Shown in pieces: positions 6,874 to 10,373 of a stretch of 10,373 nt of DNA (the stretch's first letter is position 1; every line of letters starts with the position of its first letter). Origin of the DNA: an uncultured cyanobacterium (GTDB taxonomy: Bacteria > Cyanobacteriota > Vampirovibrionia > Gastranaerophilales > Gastranaerophilaceae); NCBI GenBank assembly GCA_945836835.1, contig CAMAML010000024.1:1-10373 (forward strand), read 5' to 3'. Below the pieces are notes generated by a model. It saw nothing but the letters and a program-made list of their open reading frames with translations. It was not told where the DNA came from and ran no database searches. Position numbers and translations under genes: made by a program.

Positions 6874-6917
6874 TTGCATATTGCAATTATCCTAATAAGT
6901 ATGCTATAATTTGCAAT
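6874..6917 (+). promoter_or_regulatory. plsY promoter with extended -10 and repeated TTGCAA-type half-sites
   Basis: -35 TTGCAA (6881-6886), 18-bp spacer, consensus -10 TATAAT (6905-6910) preceded by TGC (extended -10). RNA should start near 6917, giving a leader of about 33 nt that contains GGGGAGAG (6937-6944) before ATG 6950. TTGCA-TAT-TGCAA (6874-6886) is an inverted repeat over the -35, and TTGCAAT recurs at 6911-6917 next to the RNA start, so an operator is possible. This promoter shows that TTG 6911, at the RNA start, is not the plsY start. Confidence 0.7.
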
Positions 6918-6949
6918 GTCATTACAACAAAATTTTGGGGAGAGAACAT

Positions 6950-7549
6950 ATGGAAGTTATACAAATTATTCTGACGATACTTACGGCATACGTTATCGGC
7001 TCAATTCCGACGGGATACATCATCGTCAAAACCGCAACGGGGCAAGACATCAGGACAATAGGTTCAGGCTCGACGGGGGCTACAAACGTAAAAAGAGTTA
7101 TGGGTAAAAAATGGTTCTTTATAACACTGTTGCTGGACGCACTCAAAGGTGCTTTACCTGTAATTTTAGCAAAAATTTTTGCAACCGCATATACGGGTAT
7201 CGGGCTTTTGCCCGTATTAGCTGCGGTCGCCGTAATCTTAGGGCATTCAAAATCCGTATTCTTAAAATTCACGGGCGGAAAATCCGTTGCCTCGGGTGTC
7301 GGCACAATTTTGGCACTGAATTGGCAAGTCGGGCTGATTATCGCCGTAATTTGGGGGGTAATAACTTATACCTCAAAATACGTTTCGCTCGGCTCAATGA
7401 TTGCACTTGCATTTTCTCCGTTTATCATGTATTTTATGCATGCACCCGTCGCTTACGTCGGCTACTGCCTGCTCGGTGCGGTATATATAATCTACCTTCA
7501 CCGCTCGAACATCAAACGACTTATTAAAGGCGAAGAAAACAAAGTGTAG
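6950..7549 (+). CDS. plsY: Glycerol-3-phosphate acyltransferase PlsY
   Basis: 199 residues. This integral membrane enzyme moves an acyl chain from acyl-phosphate (made by PlsX) to glycerol-3-phosphate, giving lysophosphatidic acid, the first step of membrane lipid synthesis. The three conserved cytoplasmic motifs are visible: G-S-I-P-T-G-Y (17-23), G-S-G-S-T-G-A-T-N-V-K-R (about 39-50, usually G-S-G-N-P-G-A-T-N) and G-G-K-S-V-A-S-G (about 108-115). The C-terminal N-I-K-R-L-I-K-G-E-E is also typical. Several hydrophobic segments fit the family topology of seven membrane helices. The frame is open to TTG 6911, but ATG 6950 is chosen because GGGGAGAG lies 5 nt before it, the family N-terminus begins there, and TTG 6911 lies at the predicted RNA start. 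plsX is not in the window. Confidence 0.95.
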   Translation: MEVIQIILTILTAYVIGSIPTGYIIVKTATGQDIRTIGSGSTGATNVKRVMGKKWFFITLLLDALKGALPVILAKIFATAYTGIGLLPVLAAVAVILGHSKSVFLKFTGGKSVASGVGTILALNWQVGLIIAVIWGVITYTSKYVSLGSMIALAFSPFIMYFMHAPVAYVGYCLLGAVYIIYLHRSNIKRLIKGEENKV

Positions 7550-7701
7550 CCGAAGGCTACTCTTGTGTGGAGACGAAGGGGCACAAGGTTCACCATGTCT
7601 CGTGTGGACTTGGACATAGTCCGCTTCTGTGTGGAAACGGTTATTCGTAAGTTCTCCACGCCTCCGGTAGGTCGGAGTTCGACATTTGCATCGAACCCGA
7701 C
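7546..7701. other. Hairpin-dense, GC-richer intergenic region (possible structured RNA or composite repeat)
   Basis: Five stem-loops follow one another. (a) GTAGCC/GGCTAC, 7546-7560, loop GAA, overlapping the plsY stop. (b) CTTGTG/CACAAG, 7562-7587. (c) GTGGACT/AGTCCGC, 7604-7624, 7 bp with one G-U. (d) 7629-7661, 10 bp with one bulged C and one G-U. (e) dispersed hairpin copy 2, 7671-7701. The motif GTGTGGA occurs three times (7565, 7602, 7629). GC is about 52-55% over 7561-7680, above the AT-rich gaps elsewhere in the window. No known RNA family was recognised. It could be a structured 3' region of plsY mRNA, a separate small RNA on either strand, or remains of a repeat element. Confidence 0.45.
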
Positions 7702-7708
7702 AACGTAA
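7668..7708. repeat. Dispersed hairpin element, copy 2
   Basis: GTCGGAGTTCGA (7671-7682) pairs with TCGAACCCGAC (7691-7701), with a single bulged A and the loop CATTTGCA. It matches copy 1 (913-953) in core, loop (one change) and flanks (TAGGTCGG, CCCGACAACGTAA). The A-T pair 925/936 of copy 1 is a G-C pair here (7681/7692), a compensatory change that keeps the stem. It sits between the convergent plsY and rpsA genes. Confidence 0.72.
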
Positions 7709-7737
7709 ATTGTAAAACAGATTAAAGTTTCCACCTC

Positions 7738-7774
7738 AAAAAAAGAGGATGTCCTACTCAACGGACACCCTCTT
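7738..7774 (-). terminator. Intrinsic terminator of ispH-rpsA
   Basis: Read on the minus strand, AAGAGGGTGTCC (7774-7763) pairs with GGACATCCTCTT (7754-7743) around an 8-nt loop; the one non-Watson-Crick position is a G-U pair on this strand but an A-C mismatch on the plus strand. The stem runs into a T-tract ending at 7738. It lies 28 nt after the rpsA stop. The strand asymmetry shows it acts on the minus transcript. Confidence 0.9.
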
Positions 7775-7802
7775 AATTCTTTCACAAAAACCAATCCTAA
7801 AA

Positions 7803-8873
7803 TTAGTCTTTGTTTATGTCTTTAACGCTCAAGGCAATTCTGTGTTCTTGAGGGGTGAATTTCTTGATAAGAACTTCAACATTGTCCCCTACCTTGAACT
7901 CGTTGAATGGATTAACGTTTTCTTCGCTCATTTCCGATACAGGCAACAACGCCTCTACACCAGGGAAGATGTTGATGAATGCACCAAACCCCGTAACCTT
8001 GTTTACCGTTCCGTTGATGATTTGACCTTCTTCAAATTGTCCTTCGATTTGTTGCCAAGGATCTTCGCCCATTCTCTTCAATGACAACGAAATTCTCTTC
8101 AATTCCGTGTCAATCTTGATGATTTTAACTTCCAAAGTCTCGCCCAAAGAAATTACGTCGGACGGGTGCTTAATTCTTTGCCAAGAAATTTCCGAAATCG
8201 GGAGCAATCCGTCAATACCGTTGATGTCGATGAATGCACCAAAGTCTGCAATTCTTACGACTTCGCCTTTAACAACCATATCTTCCTCAAGGGTCGCAAG
8301 AATGTTGTCGACAACCTGATCTCTTTGTTCCGCAACGGCAAGTCTTTGAGAAAGTATAAGTTTGTTTTTCTTAGGATCAGCTTCCAAAACCTTAACTTCG
8401 ATTTTGGTGTCAATCAAACCGTCAAACGGAGTACCTGTTCTCAGTTGAGAAGAAGGGATGAAACCTTTCAAATCGGCAACGTCAACAAGAACACCGCCTT
8501 TAACCGCAGAAATAACTTTAGCCAAAATGATGTCGCCTTGAACTTTTGCGTCGTTGAGTTGAGCCCAAGCCTGAGCGTACACCAATCTCTTCAAAGAAAG
8601 CACCATTCCGTCATCGTCGTTTTCTTCTCTCAATACGTAGAACTCTCTTTCTTCGCCGATAGCAAGCTCAACGTTTTCTTCCTGTGAAGAAGAAACTTCT
8701 TTGAACGGTAAAGTTGCTTCCGTTTTAGCACCCTTTACGCTTACAAGGTAGCTTTCCTTGTCTTTCTTTACGATTGTGCCTACAACGATGTCGGCAACGG
8801 TTGATTTTTTTGAAAAACTTTCTTCCAATAGTCTTTCAAATTCGTCCATGTTTGTTTTTTCCAATGTTTGCAT
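7803..8873 (-). CDS. rpsA: 30S ribosomal protein S1, four-domain form
   Basis: 356 residues. S1 binds mRNA on the small ribosomal subunit and helps start translation. Four S1 RNA-binding domains are visible at about 25-96, 110-182, 199-267 and 284-352. The third is the most canonical (V-K-G-E-V-V-R-I-A-D-F-G-A-F-I-D, then G-L-L-P-I-S-E-I-S). E. coli S1 has six domains, while Cyanobacteria and many Gram-positives have shorter forms, so four is not truncation. The start at 8873 has a strong AAAGGAG (8890-8884) 10 nt upstream; the internal Met9 lacks a comparable site. It follows ispH by 37 nt on the same strand and ends before a clear terminator, so the two probably share a transcript. A possible extra promoter lies in the end of ispH. 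Confidence 0.95.
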   Translation of the reverse strand: MQTLEKTNMDEFERLLEESFSKKSTVADIVVGTIVKKDKESYLVSVKGAKTEATLPFKEVSSSQEENVELAIGEEREFYVLREENDDDGMVLSLKRLVYAQAWAQLNDAKVQGDIILAKVISAVKGGVLVDVADLKGFIPSSQLRTGTPFDGLIDTKIEVKVLEADPKKNKLILSQRLAVAEQRDQVVDNILATLEEDMVVKGEVVRIADFGAFIDINGIDGLLPISEISWQRIKHPSDVISLGETLEVKIIKIDTELKRISLSLKRMGEDPWQQIEGQFEEGQIINGTVNKVTGFGAFINIFPGVEALLPVSEMSEENVNPFNEFKVGDNVEVLIKKFTPQEHRIALSVKDINKD

Positions 8874-8898
8874 TTGTATTTTTCTCCTTTTTTAATAT

Positions 8899-8928
8899 AT
8901 TTTATCTGTTTTATCGTAACTTTTCCAA
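8899..8928 (-). promoter_or_regulatory. Possible internal promoter for rpsA
   Basis: On the minus strand TTGGAA (8928-8923), 18-bp spacer, TAAAAT (8904-8899). RNA would start near 8892, only about 19 nt before the rpsA ATG and just ahead of its ribosome-binding site. It would let S1 be made independently of ispH. The region is AT-rich, so this is tentative. Confidence 0.25.
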
Positions 8929-9771
8929 AACTTTTTCGATAACGTTTTGCGGAGTGGAAGCTCCTGCGGTAATCGAAATTTTCTTTGCCGAAGAAATTTC
9001 TTCTTTGTACAAATCCAATTCCCCGTCGTTTTCAATATGGATTGTTTTTGTAATACTTTTCAGAATTTCGGCAAGGTGGGAGGTGTTGGCACTTTTCTTT
9101 GAGCCGACAACCACCATTAAATCACTTTCCTTCGCAAGCTCCTTTGCCTCGGACTGACGCATGGCGGTACTTTGGCAAATAGTATTTGCGATATGCAACT
9201 CTTTTGAAATCGAGGTCAGGTAAGACACCACGGAATTTAGTGCCGAAAGCATTTGGGTCGTCTGTACGACCACCCCGACCCGCTTGTGGGCTTTAATTTC
9301 TTTTTCGTAATTTTTTAACTGCTCAGCGGAAACCGCAACGACAACTTTGTCCGTCCAGAGTTTTGCGTTTGCCTTAATCCCGATGACTTCCGGGTGTTCG
9401 GACTTGCCGACGATTACGACGTAATAGCCGTCTTTTGCAAGTTCAACCGCTTTTTGCTGAACTTTTTTCACGTCGGGGCAGGTCAAATCCACGAGAGAAA
9501 ACCCCGCTTTTTGGATTTTTTCGATAACTTCGGGGCTTTCGCCATGACTTCTGACAACACAAATCCCTTCGCCGTGTTCGGGAATTTCGTTGATAGTCTT
9601 AATCCCGAGCTGTTCAAGCTCGTTAATGACGTCTGTGTTGTGGATAAGCTCTCCGAGAACGAAAACTTTTTTGTCGGGATTCTCGGCTTTAAGTTTTTTG
9701 GCGGTTTCGACGGCACGCTTGACTCCGTAACAAAATCCCGCAAATTTAGCAAGTTTAATTTCTTTTGACAA
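8911..9771 (-). CDS. ispH: 4-hydroxy-3-methylbut-2-enyl diphosphate reductase IspH (LytB)
   Basis: 286 residues. This is the last enzyme of the MEP isoprenoid pathway: an iron-sulfur protein that reduces HMBPP to IPP and DMAPP. The three cluster cysteines are C14 (G-F-C-Y-G-V), C98 (L-T-C-P-D-V) and C199 (T-I-C-Q-S-T). Substrate-binding and catalytic positions are kept: H44 (I-H-N), H76 (R-S-H-G-E), H126-P-E128 (S-E-H-P-E-V-I-G), Q-T-T-Q, G-S-K-K-S-A-N-T and G-A-S-T-P. The size matches the compact bacterial type, not the much longer form I associate with photosynthetic cyanobacteria and plants. The start is TTG at 9771: an in-frame stop lies at 9783-9781, no ATG or GTG occurs before the G-F-C motif, and no good ribosome-binding site is seen, so it may be weakly translated. 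It is the first gene of the probable ispH-rpsA operon. Confidence 0.95.
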   Translation of the reverse strand: MSKEIKLAKFAGFCYGVKRAVETAKKLKAENPDKKVFVLGELIHNTDVINELEQLGIKTINEIPEHGEGICVVRSHGESPEVIEKIQKAGFSLVDLTCPDVKKVQQKAVELAKDGYYVVIVGKSEHPEVIGIKANAKLWTDKVVVAVSAEQLKNYEKEIKAHKRVGVVVQTTQMLSALNSVVSYLTSISKELHIANTICQSTAMRQSEAKELAKESDLMVVVGSKKSANTSHLAEILKSITKTIHIENDGELDLYKEEISSAKKISITAGASTPQNVIEKVLEKLR

Positions 9772-9803
9772 TTTTAGGTTTTAATCACTTTCTAATTGAA
9801 CTC

Positions 9804-9820
9804 GCGAAGAAAATCTTCGC
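9804..9820 (-). promoter_or_regulatory. Perfect small hairpin in the ispH leader
   Basis: GCGAAGA (9804-9810) and TCTTCGC (9814-9820) form a perfect 7-bp inverted repeat with a 3-nt spacer. It would lie at the very start of the ispH-rpsA transcript if the promoter at 9830-9857 is used. There is no T-run after it on either strand, so it is not a terminator; it may be an operator or a 5' stabilising stem. Confidence 0.4.
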
Positions 9821-9829
9821 TGTATGTCC

Positions 9830-9857
9830 ATTAAACCATAAAAAGAATAAAAATCAA
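9830..9857 (-). promoter_or_regulatory. Candidate promoter for ispH-rpsA
   Basis: On the minus strand TTGATT (9857-9852), 16-bp spacer, TTTAAT (9835-9830). RNA would start near 9823, leaving a leader of about 52 nt that begins with the hairpin at 9804-9820. The AT-rich gap contains other -10-like hexamers, including two TATAAT on the plus strand at 9873 and 9885. Confidence 0.4.
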
Positions 9858-9913
9858 TACTTATAGCCGCAGTATAATATCGGATATAATAACAGAGAAT
9901 TTAAATCCTCCCT

Positions 9914-10373
9914 CTATTTTTCCCCGTCTGTAACAAACCCTACTTTAGTCGGTTTAGTCCTATCCATAAGCAGTCCGATTGCTTCGTAGATTTTGGCAAG
10001 ATGCCTACGAGTTTCTTCGCTGTCTCTCTTGTTGTCTTCACAGTGTTCCATAAAATAATGTTCAAGCTCTGAAAGTCGTCTTGTCAATTCTTTATTCTCC
10101 AGAGCAAATTGTTTGACTTGAACAAATGTTCTCATTATTTGGATATTGATTGCAATAGCACGTTCTGACTTTAACACACTTGACAACATTGAAATACCCT
10201 GTTCCGTAAAAGCGTAAGGCATAAATCTTCTTCCACCATGCTGCCCTCTTGATATTCCAAAATGGAATATCAAGTTTTCCCATTCCTCTTTTGTCAGTTG
10301 AAACATAAAATCCTCAGGAAATCGTTGGATATTCCTCTTAACAGCTTTATTCAAGTTAAAGGTTTCTACTCCG
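9914..10373 (-). CDS. ORF6N-domain protein, N-terminus beyond the window
   Basis: Partial: the frame stays open to the right edge, so at least 153 residues are present and a family-typical N-terminal stretch (my estimate 25-30 residues) is missing. ORF6N domains (KilA-N/Rha-like) are small DNA-binding or antirepressor-type modules common in phages, prophages and mobile islands but also scattered in chromosomes. Visible hallmarks: G-V-E-T-F-N-L-N-K-A-V-K-R-N at the edge, R-F-P-E-D-F-M-F-Q-L, then G-R-R-F-M-P-Y-A-F-T-E-Q-G-I-S-M-L-S-S-V-L and N-I-Q-I-M-R-T-F-V. The C-terminal part (from about Q-F-A-L-E-N-K-E-L-T-R-R-L) is a charged helix, probably a coiled coil for oligomerisation. The TTG at 10354 is an internal leucine, not the start. 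No other phage gene is in view, so its mobile status is open. Confidence 0.85.
   Translation of the reverse strand, partial: GVETFNLNKAVKRNIQRFPEDFMFQLTKEEWENLIFHFGISRGQHGGRRFMPYAFTEQGISMLSSVLKSERAIAINIQIMRTFVQVKQFALENKELTRRLSELEHYFMEHCEDNKRDSEETRRHLAKIYEAIGLLMDRTKPTKVGFVTDGEK

Noticed and set aside
7550..7708. The plsY frame stays open for 52 codons after its TAG, to TAA 7706-7708
   Set aside because: PlsY already ends with the family's normal C-terminus. The extra stretch has no recognisable protein pattern and is better explained by the hairpin-rich repeat. Stop-codon read-through cannot be supported from sequence.
8166..8687. Long plus-strand open frame (173 codons) inside rpsA
   Set aside because: It is antisense to a clear, full-length four-domain S1 gene. 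Its composition (rich in N, F, R and S) is typical of shadow translation.
9873..9890. Two TATAAT hexamers 12 bp apart on the plus strand
   Set aside because: No plus-strand gene follows and no -35 is placed correctly. They are probably chance in AT-rich sequence.
9895..9910. Near-perfect 16-bp palindrome after the ORF6N gene
   Set aside because: It has one mismatched pair, no loop and no T-tract, and is too AT-rich to call a terminator or operator.
1..10373. CRISPR array, tRNA, rRNA, insertion sequence
   Set aside because: No regularly spaced repeats, tRNA-like cloverleaf, rRNA sequence or transposase was seen anywhere in the window.

Overview
The window looks like a chromosomal segment of a non-photosynthetic, gut-type relative of Cyanobacteria (Melainabacteria/Vampirovibrionia, probably Gastranaerophilales). 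This is inferred from memory of the families, not from a search. The main clues are a short Ssb of the cyanobacterial kind (R-Y-F-E-S-G, D-W-F-N, G-S-K-R-D motifs), a class III prepilin with A-F-T-L-A-E-V and a V-D-x-N-G-K-K-x-P-N core, and a lineage-specific-looking membrane/coiled-coil protein. Most of the content is chromosomal housekeeping. No CRISPR array, tRNA, rRNA or insertion sequence is visible.

Layout: 64-834 is a pilin-like gene. 835-1052 is a non-coding gap with a dispersed hairpin (copy 1). 1053-3623 is a tight three-gene run: ssb, a four-carbon acid sugar kinase (DUF1537 family) and a PdxA-type dehydrogenase, joined by 4- and 8-nt overlaps. 3595-3891 (minus) and 4000-5709 (plus) are a divergent pair of unrecognised membrane-anchored proteins. 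5793-6845 is a dGTPase-like HD hydrolase. 6950-7549 is plsY, with a well-formed promoter and a start that should be ATG 6950. 7546-7708 is a GC-richer, hairpin-dense gap that ends in hairpin copy 2. 7738-7774 is a terminator for the minus-strand pair ispH-rpsA (9771 to 7803). 9914-10373 (minus) is an ORF6N-domain gene that runs off the right edge.

How the genes fit together: the kinase and the PdxA homologue make a plausible short catabolic route (acid-sugar phosphorylation, then oxidation and decarboxylation toward dihydroxyacetone phosphate), unusually joined to ssb. PlsY makes lysophosphatidic acid for membrane lipids. IspH supplies IPP/DMAPP and sits just upstream of ribosomal protein S1, a neighbourhood also known in Clostridia. 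The pilin belongs to cell-surface or secretion machinery.

Best leads: (1) the two hairpins at 916-945 and 7671-7701, which share a core and flanks and show a compensatory base-pair change; (2) the five-hairpin region that leads into copy 2; (3) the divergent pair of uncharacterised membrane proteins; (4) the PdxA homologue with Q in place of the usual His in G-H-T-E, next to a DUF1537 kinase and ssb.
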